Shown here one piece after another: positions 48,575 to 62,466 of a DNA stretch of 64,000 nt (positions within the stretch are counted from its first letter, which is position 1; every line of letters begins with the position of its first letter). Under the pieces are notes generated by a model. The model did no database searches. It was not told the DNA's origin and saw only the letters and a program-made list of their open reading frames with translations. The translations under genes and the position numbers were made by a program. This stretch comes from Sialis fuliginosa (lineage: Eukaryota; Arthropoda; Insecta; Megaloptera; Sialidae): NCBI GenBank assembly GCA_961205875.1, contig OY540810.1, forward strand, positions 23,498,001 to 23,562,000, written 5' to 3'.

Positions 48575-50660
48575 GAACAAATAAATACCATAAAATAATT
48601 TGTCAGATAAATTAAATACATATAATTTTTTCCTTTTACATATTTATCTGCATTTTGTTAGCCCGTGGAAAATGTTCTAATTTTTTAACGTATAACTCAA
48701 TTTTACTCAAATTTATAAAAGCCGGTGTGCAATCATAACAACCAAGCTAACTGTGTATATATGTTTTTGTAATTTAATAATAAAATGTATAAAACAGGTA
48801 AATAAAATAAACATTACTTTTACGCGAGGCAAATTCAAAAATAATCAAAATAAATTATGATCATGTCAACCGTTTATGTATTGTATTATCATATTGGTGA
48901 AATTTAAGAAAATGTTACTTCTTTGATTTACATCAGTTGACTATAAAATTAGAAAGTATGTCTTATTTATGGATTACTCATATAGTTGATTTTTTGACAG
49001 ATTCATTCATAAAAAAAGTGTAATCAATTTAAAAGAAGATTTTTATTAGATTACGTATGTTAATTTCGTTTTTTTTTTTGCTTTAATTTATTTTTATATA
49101 AATGAAATTCTGTATGCATGTGAATGTGGCGATTTAGCCAAATAACTAATAACGGAATAAAGTATAGAATAAATTTGATAATTAATGATAATATCTGACT
49201 TCAATTACAGGACTGGACTTATATTTTTAATAATTATAATTTTTAAAACCAATTTTATAAAATGTAGATAATATCAATTTCCTCTTTATATTCTCATGCA
49301 GTATTACATTATTTAATATTATAGTGCATCATGTCTTTTGCTTCCTCATCATACGTAATGGATAAGGCAATTCCTGAAAAGCAGGAAAAAATTTATAATT
49401 GATTATTCCATTTTAGATCAAGACATACACTTTTCTGTGTGTGTTTGTCTGTCTCTCTCCTGAATCCTTGTCACACAAAACTTATGAACCGCTGAACCGA
49501 TTTTAATGAAACATTATATCTCAAGAATAAAACGTGTAACGTGAAAATTTTATAGCCTCTTTTTGTAGAGAATTAAATATTCTATAAAAAAGGCCATAAC
49601 AAATTTTGTAGTGAAATATTCCCTTACGAAGATATATCTCTTTGTACAGAATCTTGCATTCTACAATACTAGCCATAGTCAATTATTTGGATCCACGTGC
49701 TTTTTAAATTTTGAGTATAAAAATTAGATTAAAAAAATAATAATCAGGCACGTATTAAGAAAATTTTAGAGTTAATATTTTTATTAAAAATGAAAAGGTT
49801 TACAGATGCTAGATACATTTATCGGAAGTTATTAAAATTCTTCGTAATTTAACTCCCTTTATGAATTTAATACAAGGAAACACTGTGCAATTACTTGGCA
49901 GATGTTTTTTCTCAATTGTTCATTCTGAAATAAAAACATAAGTATAACAAGTTAAATTGCATTATTTATGTTTCCAATAATATTTATAAAATTATTAACA
50001 TATATTTTTTTTCATTTAGGTAGTTGAGATACATATATAAAAAAAGTTCAATTTATTTATACATCAAGAAATAACGTTTACTGATCTGGTTTCAGAATGG
50101 ATTAGACATAATAAAAGATTGTTACATTAAACATATTCTAGTACATGTACCAAGCAGTCTCCATACATAATATAAACCGGAATTTCTAATTTCAGATCTA
50201 CTCTTCGATAAATAATAAAAAAATTGCACTGGTATTCGTATAAAAAATAAATAAATAGTATGACATCTACGTGTTTGATATGATAGCCGCCTACGTTACA
50301 AACAACAAATGTAATTGTATACTTTTGTTTTGGATTGAAAGACAAACCAAAAGACAATTTCCATATCTTATATTTTGATACAATCCCACTTAAGTTAGTG
50401 TAACTAAGCTTAGGTACTTTATGTGTTAGATAATCATCTTAGAGCAATATATATTGTACAAGTTTGACACCTACGCAGATTTTAAAAGTATGTATGTGTA
50501 AATACGTATATATTTAAATAAGTATGTACATCAATTTAATACAGTGGCAGTCCAATAAAGTTGAATTTATTTGTTAATTATTTAAATATTCGTTTTGATG
50601 AAATTTTGAATATCCCCGCTAAAAATGTTTTTTGAGTTTTTCTCCTTATTTAATAACAGC
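48575..50660 (+). other. AT-rich DNA with a repeat fragment
   Basis: No exon is visible. At about 49425-49520 the phrase 'gtgtttgtctgtctctctcctgaatcc' followed by GAACCGCTGAACCGATTTTAA is a fragment of the same Helitron- or SINE-like family as 12250. Confidence 0.45.
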
Positions 50661-50666
50661 TATATA

Positions 50667-51140
50667 CAGAAAAGTGTTAAAACTAATCAGCTGTCATTTT
50701 CAAATGGATGCTGTTATTGAAAAAATAAAAATAGCATTGTAAAGAGAAAAGTCTTCAGTTTTTAATGGGTATAAATAAAATTTAATAAAATGTTTGTGTA
50801 TTAATTTATTTTACTGATGAAAAATATGCTAAAATTATATCGATAATTCTGTTAAAAATAACACGTTACGCACATGTTTAAATAACCTTTTTAGCGTGGT
50901 TTCATTATTAACTTTATGTATTTAATACGAAACTCCCTACAAAAACTGCCATACACTTTTCCTCTCGAAAAGAAGCACATTTTGAGAGTAAAAGTTAAAT
51001 TATTCATTTTGACGCGCACGTACTTCCGTCTACCATAGCCAGATTAAAATTACAGACTCTCCTCTTTTCAACGGTATTTTTGTATTTTCAATAACTGCAT
51101 CCATTTGAAAATGACAGCTGATTAGTTTCAATACATCCTG
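50667..51140. mobile_element. TIR element with TA target
   Basis: Left AAACTAATCAGCTGTCATTT and following AAATGGATGC(T/A)GTTATTGAAAA are repeated as the exact complement at the right end. CAGAAAAG... and ...CATCCTG form the outermost termini, with TA on both sides. TIRs are about 65 bp with few mismatches. TA target and a TACAGGATGT-like end suit Tc1/mariner-type MITEs. Confidence 0.8.
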
Positions 51141-51142
51141 TA

Positions 51143-54100
51143 TAAGAAAAAAGGTGTTAATATTAAAAAGAAAACACTAAGAATTTCGAAATATTTATTA
51201 ATATGACAATCAAGGGAATTTGCCCTTAAAATATTTTATTAATATTCGGAAAAATTTGCTTTATATTTCTGTCAATAAACAGATAGGTAAAGAAAATCTC
51301 CATGCTGTGTAAAATATCATTAAAACATAAATAAAATATATATATAAAAAGTTAAAATTTTTTAAACAGTAAAATGTGTTTTGGCCAAGCTGTGTTATAT
51401 TTTGGAATTAATCGTGTTGGCTTCTGAGTTATACATATAAACAAGTATATCATGAAATTATATCAGATCCAATGAAGCTGAGGTAAATGTTATTTTAAAT
51501 ATTAATATTAAAAACACCTGTGAAATTCATGGCCAAACATAATATAATAATAAAAACAAAAACAGGTAATTTATATGTACGTTTTTTTCTCTACACTTGT
51601 TTCTGCAAAACAAAGTAAATATATTTGCATTAATATCAATTATATTTAATGTATGGATATTCTATATGTGTATGGAAAAAGATTGTGTTTTTTCTAGATT
51701 TCTCTTGAATCAAAATGAATATTTAATTATGTCAAATATATTTACGAATATAAAATGCATTATTTGATTTTTATCAAAAGTTGATACGTAATAAAAATGA
51801 TAATTTGAAATGAAAGAATATGATATGATACTCTACGAATTATTTTTTAACCTCAATTTGTATATTTTTAGTTCAAATCAGTGGCGGAGAAATATTTTTC
51901 TTTGGAATATTGCATACGTAAATTAAATACCATACAAAAACTTAATTAATGTTACTTTAATCCTGACAGGTATAAAGTCAACTTTCGACTCCAAATTGAT
52001 GTCCCTATTATATGTAGGTTATATGTAACTGGTAGAGTACCAACTTGTGTGGTAGGGGGTGAACTAAAAGGGGGGCCTTAAAAAAGATATTTAATTTTTT
52101 TATTAGGGTTTAACAGTTTAAAATACTTTTTCTCCCTAGAACGCTACTGGAAAAACATAAAAGATTTTTTACTGACAAAAATTCATTAAAAAACAATAAG
52201 CTTCAATATTTTCTCAAATAAAATCCGTCTCGAATTACATAGGTTCCACTGTACACACCATAAATAAAATAACTACTCTTTTTAAGTTGTTTATTAGTTG
52301 GTTATACATGTATTAAATTTTATGTAAAAGGTATGTAAAATACTTATAAGTATTCTTATACCACCTGCTGATTTTCAGGCAACTATTATTGGTTTTTAAT
52401 TATTTTTGTAGACTTAAAACTATGTTTATTTGTGTACAATAACATATAAACCTATCAATAAGTGATTTTTTTTTGTTTTGGATAAACGACATTGTATTAA
52501 AAGAGAAGAAAGTTATTTTTATGTGTATTTGTCGATTCAAGAAATAATATTTATTTCATATTTTTTGATTTAGGATTTGTCATTCGATAAAGTGAAAGGT
52601 GAAGTTATAATTACTCTGTGTAAAAGTATTATATATGTATATTGTATATATATATTTGTTATTTGGTATTTTTTTACATATTGACATCAGATTTGTCTTA
52701 TTGCTTTCTTATACGGCCATATGTATGAAATACATAGATTTAAGTTAAGTTGATTTTTTTCGAACTCGAGATTTTGATGGAAATATCCATTTTAACATTC
52801 CCTAAATCCATTCTGGTCATTTTCTTCATAGTGTCTGTTGTTTTGACTGCTTGTAGATGCTATAACTCAAAAAACACAATACATATAAGACTAAAATTTT
52901 ATATTTTATATCAATTTTCATCTTATTATAACCAGAAACGAATGTTTGGTGTGTATTAGAAAAAAACGTTTTAGATTAATGTTGTAAAGAATATTATTAT
53001 CTATAATTTATATTTCATTCATTTTTCATAAATTTTTTTTTTAAGTTATATTTGAAACATGTTTATAATAGGTAAAAATTGTGGAGAACTTTATTTTCTA
53101 TAGTTTATGTACTATTCTTTTTTTCTATGTATATATTATGAGTTATTCAGAAATGTTTGATTTATATAATTAGACACACGCATCTACTGTAAATACTGCG
53201 TATAAGAAAGTTTCGTGGAACCCATGCAGCTTTTTTAATATGTAATTTCGGAGTAGTTTTTTGTATATTTGAAATATTGAAATGCCGATAATGAATTTAT
53301 ATTCAAAACTGTAACTAAAAATTAAGAATTCTTGAAGTAACAAATAGTTTTTTTATATTCTCAAATAAATAATAATGAAAAAATGATGAAATAAACCCAT
53401 AGAACAGAAAAAAATGATTTAAATAAAAACGAAACTGTACAAACTAAAATATTCTGTACTCATACTTTATATTTATTGCAGATTATACAAGATATGAAAT
53501 TAAGAAATATGTAAAATACTATGATAGCCGAAATAAATGATAAACATTAACTGTATGCTAATCATGGAACTTTGTTGTTTATGAAATTTCTAAACCAGTG
53601 ATTCTAATTTTTATGCCTTTAAGTAGTACTAAATCACGAAATAGTTTGAAAAATATGTAGCATTAATTCAATTAATAAAGAAATGTGAAAATAGAGAAAA
53701 TGTAAGATATACCTTTCAAAATTCTTATACAAATATTAAGTTAGTACGATTTACATATTGATTTTATAGATTTTATTTATGCTATTTTATTGAAATTATG
53801 CACCTTTACAGTGATATAAAACGTTCTTAGTAGGAAATAAATTAAATATTATTTGTCATAAATGTTTAAATAAAAAATATTTTATAGGAAACTAATAATG
53901 AAGACATATACTGTAATATATGATGACAATAAAACTACAGTTATTCAGTGTAAATTACAATAAAAAAGAAAAGTTTTATTAAAATAGAAAAAAATGTTTG
54001 ATAACATTATTACTTTTTTCTGTTTTTTTTTTTTTTTGTACACCAGAAAACAGACGATGTAAAAGTTATATTTTCAAATATTTTGATTTCCACGCACAAA

Positions 54101-56260
54101 TGTAAATATTAAGAAATACAACAGTTAAATATATTTCTATTTCATGGTAGTTTAAAAATTGTCATAGTTATTATTAGCAATTTGTTTTTATTTTTTACTA
54201 GATGTTAAATATTACAAAATATCAACGTTATTTAAAGATTGTTAAGTCAGCTTAAATATTATTTTATTTATATTGGCTTCAATTATAGAAAATAAAGATT
54301 GGTGAGATTAATAAATTATATATAAGGGGTGAAAGGGGCAAAATGAGACGGTTAATATATAAATTTAGTGATGTATGTTGAAAATTGTAATTTAAAAAAA
54401 AATAGTCACTTTGGGGATTAATTTAGATAAATAGATAAAACAACTGGAAAACTGTAAGAACCAGGTCCAAATTTTGTATGGTAAATTTGTCGGTAACATT
54501 ATGACGCACTAAAAGAATGGTAAAAAATACCACATATTATAGGTACTTTTGGAGAAAAATGTCATTTTCATTACAAAATTTAAAAAAAAAAAAAAAACGG
54601 ATAGCAAAACGGTAATATTGAAAAATTTGTTAGTTAATTACCTATGAAACTGCATTGCTCTAGTTATGTTACTTTGGAAGTTATGAGATAATCTTTGTTT
54701 GTAAGTACTACTTTGAAGGACTTTGTAAACATCTTGTAGCTCAGAGGGTGTTGAAGACCCCCCTTTCTATACAATTTTTTACTCAGTTCCTAAAATATTT
54801 GTATCTCAAACCGAACCACCCTGTATATAAAGGATTTTTAAATAGCTTTTTATATTCTAGGTCTCATATAATGTTAAGTACATTTCTTTTATTTTTGAAA
54901 AGCGTAAAATATAAAAATACTTCCCCTCTTATACCCCTATTCCTCCCATATATGCACAATGGAGGTGTAAATTAGAGGTATTCATAGTGAGAATTCTGAT
55001 AGCCCGATTTCTGATTGATTGTACTAGCCGTATTTTCTAATTTTATCAATCAACATTATTAAATATACTTCATATTATTACATTATGTTCAATTTTAATT
55101 TTATTTTTCTATGTTTGTTAAAAATAATACACACATTAATTTTTGAATAAATCGTGACACCGCCGGTTTGACTAAAAATTACGACGCTCTCATAACTCAC
55201 TCTGGAGTATCTATAAGTTTAATGGGAATGGCACATATAGGATCATAATAATATGTAATGTAACATAGTATATAACAGTTTAATAGCCACTGTATTAAAT
55301 CTAAATTTCTGTAACTTCATTATACCGCGTGTCATAATTAAACAAATTATTTATTGAATTACAAACATGTGTCCATAACTCATTCCTTTATTTTGTCTTC
55401 CAAGAGATGTGTCCGGCTAAGTGTACGCCATTTAGAGTTGATAATTTGTCATTGTATGGCTTAGCATATGCAGTCACTGTACTTATTAGAGAACTTGTTC
55501 ATCTAAAACAACTTTCACAGATAGAGTACATTATTACGCTTTATTATTCATACAACATATTACATTACCAAGTAAATCCGTGTGTCTGAGGCTTTGTGTG
55601 TGTGTAAGTTTTATTGCTCCGCCTAATCAGGTCCGTCTGAGTTTTTCGTTAGTAATTATTCTGTTCCGGTTACTAGGCGAATTTAAATATTTCCTTCAAA
55701 TAATAAAGTAAAAGTTATAAACGAATTGTTTGATTAAATTATTGGAATAAAGACATTTTTAGCAAACAAGAGAAGAATTTGTTAACTAACATTGTTACCA
55801 GTGTGCTCCAAAAAAATGTGCTCCGTAAAGTCAGTGGCAGTAAATATCAATTGTTCGGAATTATAAAATTAATGAATTATAAATATGTGTTTCATTGCCT
55901 TTAAAAGAATTTCAATGATAATTAATTAATAGAGAATCGCCTATTTGGAATCATCATTTCTTTTACGTAACAAATTCAGTCTGTAATTTATAGCATATTT
56001 TCATATTATTTTGACTTATTCTATAGTATACCTACTTTTGTAGTGATAAAGAATAAAATGTTTATTTATTTATTATAAATTTTTCACCGATGCAATGGAA
56101 TATATAATTGAAAATGACATTTGAAAAAATGCTGTTGTCAAGTTTTGATAACAATTTTGTGTAATAGACTAGATTTCTTGTTATGTATCCATAAACTTCT
56201 CTAATCCAAGATCTGTAATACCCTGTTACCATGACATGAGTTTAAATATAACTTGTTTTT
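51143..56260 (+). other. Long AT-rich stretch without recognised genes
   Basis: I see no splice-flanked exon. A mariner-like right terminus (ACCGAACCACCCTGTATA) occurs near 54814-54832. A patch at 54985-55060 resembles 31445-31540 (CCGATTTCTGATTGATT, GCCGTATTTCT), a shared dispersed repeat. A GC-moderate patch near 55150-55210 and 55405-55560 gives short open frames without coding support. Confidence 0.4.
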
Positions 56261-56263
56261 TAT

Positions 56264-56814
56264 ACCCGGTATTATCAACTAATCTCAAGCTTTTTTAGCG
56301 CTAAATGCTCATTTTACAAACGTGATTGAAAACAATATTTAGGCTCTCATTGTCAATGAAAAATGTAGTCACATGCAAAAGTGGTCGACCAGTTTTCATT
56401 CAAATTCGCTTATCGCAAACTTATAAGACTCCTCCCATTTGATTTTTATAATATTTAAATCATTTCTCCATGTATCAAACAAAGACAGATATTTTGAAAC
56501 TCATTTGCTAGATAAAAAAGTACTCTTCGTTTATAGATTTTTTTTGAAAATTGTATAAGTCCACTCTAGAAAAATATAACCGATGATGTTTGTCTTAATA
56601 TTTTTAAATCTGTTGTAAGCGATTCTGACCTTTAGAGTGTCAGACGACTTCTGAAGCCCATAGTACATTTAATATGCGTACATGATAATATGCGTTATAA
56701 AAACATAGCGCAGAAATTTAAAAATCCATTTCATTAAATTTATTATGCTTGGTTCTGTTGATAATATGACAATTAGTTAAAGGAGCATTTATTTAAACTT
56801 GATAATACCGGGCG
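56264..56814. mobile_element. TIR element with CCCGGTATTATCAA ends
   Basis: CCCGGTATTATCAA at the left is exactly complemented by TTGATAATACCGGG at the right. The interior (56376-56665) is the reverse-complement partner of 11605-12060. The terminus shares CCGGTATTAT with the smaller MITE family, suggesting this is a longer relative of it. Confidence 0.7.
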
Positions 56815-57544
56815 CTGGTATAGCAAGGTATCAAAAAACCAAGCTACCAAAGTAAAGAAAGCAGCACCAACCTTACGAAATAATTAATTCGGTTCTGTAT
56901 ATTCCATATACAGTAATTTTATTACTTTGCTTATACAATTTTATAACGCCTATTTACCGAAACCAAACAAAAATAATCTTTATATTGAAAGTTGTTAGAA
57001 GTGACTCGCATCGAACATGTATACAAAAACCTGTGTAAATTTGATACAGGTAATGATCGAATGTACTGAACATGAGATATATATCCGTTGTAAATAAATT
57101 GATTCTGATTTCGAAATATGATGACGAAATAATGTACGTACTTTGTACGAGGTAAATACATTTCAAAGTGACATTAATATATACGTACTGTACTTAAAAA
57201 ATATGTTGTAGGATTTTAGTTATTGTCTATTGAATTTGAAAACAATTTACTATATTTCAGTGACTTTTGCGATGGTATTTACATACATGCTTTTTTAATT
57301 TAACTAAGCATTAGTAGTCATTATGAATTATATATTACATGTAGGATGTATATGTGATTATATAAATGTCTTATGATTCGGTTTGTTAGTGAATATTTAT
57401 TTGTTATTACTCGTATAAGAAAAAATGAAATATGCATCAACATGTATCAAAAGGTTAAATTTTATTTAATTGTTGTGCAATTTTAACTGTGGGAGAATAA
57501 GGAATTTTTTTTTTGGTTTTGTATAAAAACTGAGTGAATTATAA

Positions 57545-57680
57545 TATTCAGTATTATAAAGAATTTGCTCGATAGCAAAAGCTAAACTGTTGCTATTTGC
57601 GAAGTATTAAATATAAATGACAACGCACTTTAACATTTGCACGTAAGTAGATATCAGCTATTTAACAAGTACAAGTGAAC
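57545..57680. mobile_element. MITE, CCGGTATTATAAA family, truncated copy
   Basis: It begins TTCAGTATTATAAAGAATTT and contains 'agcaaaagctaaac...gctatttgcgaagtatta', the family's left half. The right terminus is not present; a different repeat follows from about 57693. Confidence 0.6.
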
Positions 57681-57869
57681 CTCATAATATACAGGATATC
57701 TCGCAAATATATCGACAACTTTCAGGAGTTGTCTGCAAACGAGCCGTTTTAACAGTAGAGCAAAACAAAGGATTTCACAAGAATGCAATGAAGTTTACCT
57801 TTTGGTTGAAATTTTGTGTGGAAATGATAGTTCAAAGTATGCTGATCAAAAGTTGTAATGGATTCAACC

Positions 57870-58275
57870 TACGAAAATCCATAATTTCTGCTCCAGGGGG
57901 CATCGAAACATTTTATATTTAATATATAATTTCATGTTTATATGTATTTTTATGTTTATCTCCTGAAGGGTCTACTTTTAGAATTTGCAAAGAGTAACAA
58001 ATGCTTCGAATTGGTCAATGAATATAAATAACTTTTTAGAACATTTGGTGACATTTTTAAATTTTTTGGTTGGGTATTTTTTTAACAAAATTAATAAATG
58101 TTATAAATAATTCATAAAATAGTTTGTTTTTTATTGTTTGGCTAATTTTAAAAACTTTTCATCCTTTGCAAATTTTTCTAAAAGTTGATCCTTCAGGAGA
58201 TAAAGATAAAAATAAACATAAACATATAATGTTTGGACGTCCCCTAGAGCTGACATTATTGCTTTAAACCTTCAC
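57870..58275. mobile_element. Inverted-repeat (foldback) element
   Basis: Left landmarks GCTCCAGGGGGCATC, TTTATCTCCTGAAGGGTC and CTACTTTTAGAATTTGCAAA are mirrored as complements at the right (TTTGCAAATTTTTCTAAAAG, GATCCTTCAGGAGATAAA, GACGTCCCCTAGAGC). A short AT-rich loop lies near 58040-58130. TSD not determined. Confidence 0.65.
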
Positions 58276-59109
58276 CTCTCGACCCTTAAATACAGTAGCA
58301 TAGAAATTAATCAAATTTTTATAGAATTTTGTACATACAGGCGACCTTATTGTTATATTAATATTATATATTTTCTATAATTAAAAAGTAATGATTTACC
58401 TACTACATTATTATTTGCGGCACAAATATTACTGTGCCGGTGCCCTATTGTATCTTTTTTGGTTACTAAACAGTTCATATTTAGAATAATGTTGAAATGA
58501 CAATAACTCATACCCAAAATGAATTCTTGTATACAAAACAAATTACAAATAAAATACAACAAATAAAAAACATTTTAATACCTATAAAATACATTATATT
58601 TTTCCAGTTCGAATCTGTAAAAAAACAGTCTGTCTGGATGTTTAAAAAGAATAAACGCTCTGAGCATGTTTAACATAAAGATCATTTATACAGTAATTAT
58701 TATTTAAATTATCCGTTTACGTATAAATTAGATTCCATCAAATACAGCTCTCATTATCCTGTCACTCAAGTGGCGGGGGCATCGAATACACAGTCTTCTT
58801 GTGGGTATCTAACTGGTAACAGTGGATTGTCTTTATAGACATATATATTTTAAGGATGCTGTTTACATAATTTTAAAAAATCGTTGCTAGTTTTTTAATG
58901 TAATTTAAAAATATATTAAATATATCTTTTGTCAGTGAAATTTGGTAAATAAGAAAATACCACTGTAGAAAATGTTAAAAAGAATCACAACATTTATGTA
59001 TGCTGAGGCTAATTTTAGTAGTCTTACCAGTAATTTGAAAATGTGTTATACAGATGCATGTTCAGCTTACCTTACTTTTTACTATACACACCTTGTGTAA
59101 ATACACAAG

Positions 59110-59220
59110 ACAACGTGGTAACGGATATTGTCGAGGTAATTGATCGAGATTTGAACACAAAATATGCGTCTATCGTTGCACTGTTTGAAATCAGAGCAAT
59201 GAGCAATGCAAGAAGATCAG
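59110..59220 (+). CDS. Candidate internal exon, protein unknown
   Basis: An open stretch encodes NVVTDIVEVIDRDLNTKYAS and then IVALFEIRAMSNARRS, a protein-like amphipathic sequence, ending at a consensus donor CAG|GTATGT at 59221. A usable acceptor (ACACAAG, ending 59109) would give a 111-nt exon with phase 1 at both ends, but its pyrimidine tract is weak and acceptors at 59065 are also possible. It is on the same strand as the acidic-protein exons but its phase does not directly continue the phase-0 end at 42509, so at least one intervening exon would be needed, or it belongs to another gene. I recognise no domain. Confidence 0.35.
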
Positions 59221-60088
59221 GTATGTGTATGGTTGTAGTCTAATATTATTTTTATCTATTTGTTTAAACCGGTTTCAATCTCGTTTAAAATAAGTCACCT
59301 TTTATGTAAGTATTTATTAAAAAAATCCTCTGCCCCTCCCATAAAAAATCTGTATACGCGTCTGTTAACGACCATTCAATTGGCGCCATATCTTTTATAT
59401 ACTCGAGAAAAAAACTTTATACATATACGCCAAAAACGAACATTAGAAAATGGTAATAATAAAAAAATTATATATGGTAATAAAAAGATTTAACGTAATT
59501 GTATTTTTAATGAATCCAGTTAATTATTCATTACGTACAGACAAATAAATTATTACACAGTAAAAGTAAAATAAAGTCTGTACATACAGGTTTGCTTTAT
59601 GGACCTATACCTTTCTGAAATAAAAAACTTGTTATATTCTATTGTACGTACACGTGTCTTTATTTACCTTGTTTCAACACCTGTAAAGCTATCTCTCTCG
59701 TTTTTATTGTATTTGATTGTGATATTATATCGGCATATTTCACACGGTCGGTTTTAGTAATAAACTTAAATTATTCGTAGAATTTAGCTATAGTAATTTA
59801 ACTATTCAAACTGCATTTCTAATACAACTTATTTCATGATGTGATTTGTAAAGTAATAGCGGAAGATGGAGCTTCATGGGAGGTACGTGGATTTACGTCA
59901 TTAGTGATATAGTATGTGATCAGACGTGGCAAAACCCGAATCTGTATGATTTTAATACTAAATTAATTTATTTTATTATAGATTTTTGTTGCACATTTTG
60001 ATTTTTAAATCTTAATTAAAAATGTAAATTGGTGCTGCATTCACCGGAAATGTTTAGCAACTATACTACAATGTTTTATTATAATATT

Positions 60089-60374
60089 AGTCCTAGCTAA
60101 CTAATATTTGAAAGCTTACAAACACTTTCAAATGGGGTATCAAACTTATATGATAGTTCTCTTAGATTTTTTGATAGATAGTTATATGCGCAGTAATTTG
60201 GTTTTTACCGTTTTTTCTCAAGGTTAGTAAATACACTTTAGTAAATATACTTTACATACCTTTATTTTTACTTACATACATGCAACTCTATCAAAAACTC
60301 CAACAGAACTGTCAAATAAGTTTGATACTCCATTTGAAAGTGTTTGCAAGCTTGAAAATATTAGTTAACTAGGC
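60089..60374. mobile_element. MITE with ~100-bp terminal inverted repeats
   Basis: AGTCCTAGCTAACTAATATT, GAAAGCTTACAAACACTTTC and AAATGGGGTATCAAACTTAT at the left are all mirrored at the right (ATAAGTTTGATACTCCATTT, GAAAGTGTTTGCAAGCTTG, AATATTAGTTAACTAGGCT). Element of about 286 bp with no coding. TSD unclear. Confidence 0.8.
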
Positions 60375-60581
60375 TGTAATACCGGATATTAAAAATGCCA
60401 ACATATTAGATTTTATTTTTATTAAAAATGTAATGTAATGAAAATAAATTCAATATAAAAAATTTTAAATTTTAAAAAATATGCCATAGAGTCGAAAGAT
60501 TTTATATTATATTTTCCTACTTTTAGTAATTCAATTTGCTGAGTTTAAATATATACATATATTCTGATAATATAAAGATGA

Positions 60582-60865
60582 ATGTCGGGTATTATAAAGA
60601 ATCTATAGCAAACGCTATCTTCGAGGTGTAAATCGTTATTAATTTACTCGGGATTTTAAAGTAATGGTAATAAATGGATAATAATGTAAATGCTATGTAA
60701 GAGGTATACATGTCACCATTGCTTTTAGATCGTTGATATCTACTTAACGTGCGTGTGTCAGAATCATTCATGTAAACCACACCATCGAAAAAATCTTTCA
60801 TTTATATTTAATACCCTAGATAAAATTAGCTTAGTTTTTGCTCCAGACCAATTTATTTATATTTT
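60582..60865. mobile_element. MITE, CCGGTATTATAAA family, copy 4
   Basis: It starts ATGTCGGGTATTATAAAGAA, includes 'aaacgctatcttcgaggtgtaaat', and near the right end shows AATACCCTAGATAAAATTAGC, the mirrored family phrase. The extreme right terminus is degraded. Confidence 0.65.
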
Positions 60866-62460
60866 AATTTTTAAATATGGAAACTGTAATGTACTCTTTT
60901 AGAAAATATAAACTTGGATTGTTGAAGAAGTTAAAGAAATAATGCTCATTTTATTAACGTACATATGCAATTCTTTTTAGACCGAGAGCAAATCTACACG
61001 ACCATTCCCTAAACGACCGATGTTCGATCATCTTCATTTTTAAATATAGGTTGGGAGAAATTTTACTGTATATAATATATTTACGTATAAATATATTTCT
61101 TTAAAAAACTCGCCCGTGTGAAATATCCCAAACAAAAAAACGTATTATGATATAGATAGCGTGATCGAAACAAATTATTTATCAAATTTTAAATTTCAAG
61201 TTCGATTTTAAAGTTTATAAGCAATATATAAAATTACAAGCATACCATGCTGGGTATGTTTATACAATACATACCATATGTGTTTTACACAGAGCTGTAG
61301 TACTTAAAATATTGGGGGATTTATGATTTATACGTTTAACATTTGATATCTATCGAACGATACATAAAAATCTATGTACGTAATAAATAATATGTAATTT
61401 ATTTTATTTAATGCAAGTGTTATTGGCAAGGTCATTGTGTCGCACCTCTAAAATGTGTTTGGTGTATGTATTATTTGCGTGTTGGTTTTCTAGATATGTC
61501 GATGAAATTATAGGGCTCTAGTTTTCAATGAGAATTTCAAAGTGAAGCATGAATTATTTTAAATATTAAAAACTTTGCGATTGCTATTTTCAGAATGACA
61601 CACGTCATTTTTTCTAATATATATATGTATATACACGTTATACTATACATTTTTAGATTTATGTACATATTATTATCTTATATATGATTTGACATCTCTT
61701 TACTTATTATGAATATTGAGATTAAATTAACCAAAAATAGAATATATTATAATGACAAAGTGTATTTTAATGTATCTATAAAAAATTAAATGCTATACTT
61801 TTTTCTTATTTACGTAACTTCAGAATTTCACCCCTTTTCGTAAATATAAATTTATTTCAGCCTGTTTACTCTGTGTTAATTACTCTATTATTAAATAATA
61901 CCTACATGCAATTAGTTAAACAAGCTTATAAGACTCTATCTATCTAAGTTTTGTTCTATCTACTCCTGCACTACTGTGTGTTTACTCCTGACCTGACAGG
62001 TATAGATGCAAATTCCTTACTAAATTTATGTCGCGGTTCTATGCAATATGGTAATATTTCATCTTTTGACTGAATTTCTAAATCAAGTAAGTGCATAGCT
62101 AAGTGAAGAGAAGTATTGCAAAAATTGTGTTTCAAATTAATAAATTTAAACAACATACTAGCTGAAATAATTTTTTATTATATTTTTTTACATAATCCAT
62201 TTATATAGCATTTTTGTTGTTGTTGCAGAGTAAAATATTTCCTTGATTTTGAATTTGATCAGTTTCCTGGCATTTTTTTAAATATTACTGATAATAAAGA
62301 ATGTAAATAATAACTTTATATGGTGGAAACGAACATGATACATTTTTAAATTTATTATTTATTGTAGATACGTATTTATTAACTTTTTTATTTAACTTAA
62401 AGTATATTTATATTTTTTGAACTTGTAATATTTTATGATTCTTTACTTTTGTAGAAAATC
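60866..62460 (+). other. AT-rich DNA, nothing recognised
   Basis: No exon, RNA gene or bounded element was recognised. Confidence 0.4.
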
Positions 62461-62466
62461 TATGTA

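Noticed and set aside
59854-59882. Possible 29-nt micro-exon
   Set aside because: The phase matches the candidate exon at 59220 and it ends at AG|GTACGT, but the acceptor has a poor pyrimidine tract and the length is too short to judge by eye. Kept as an observation only.
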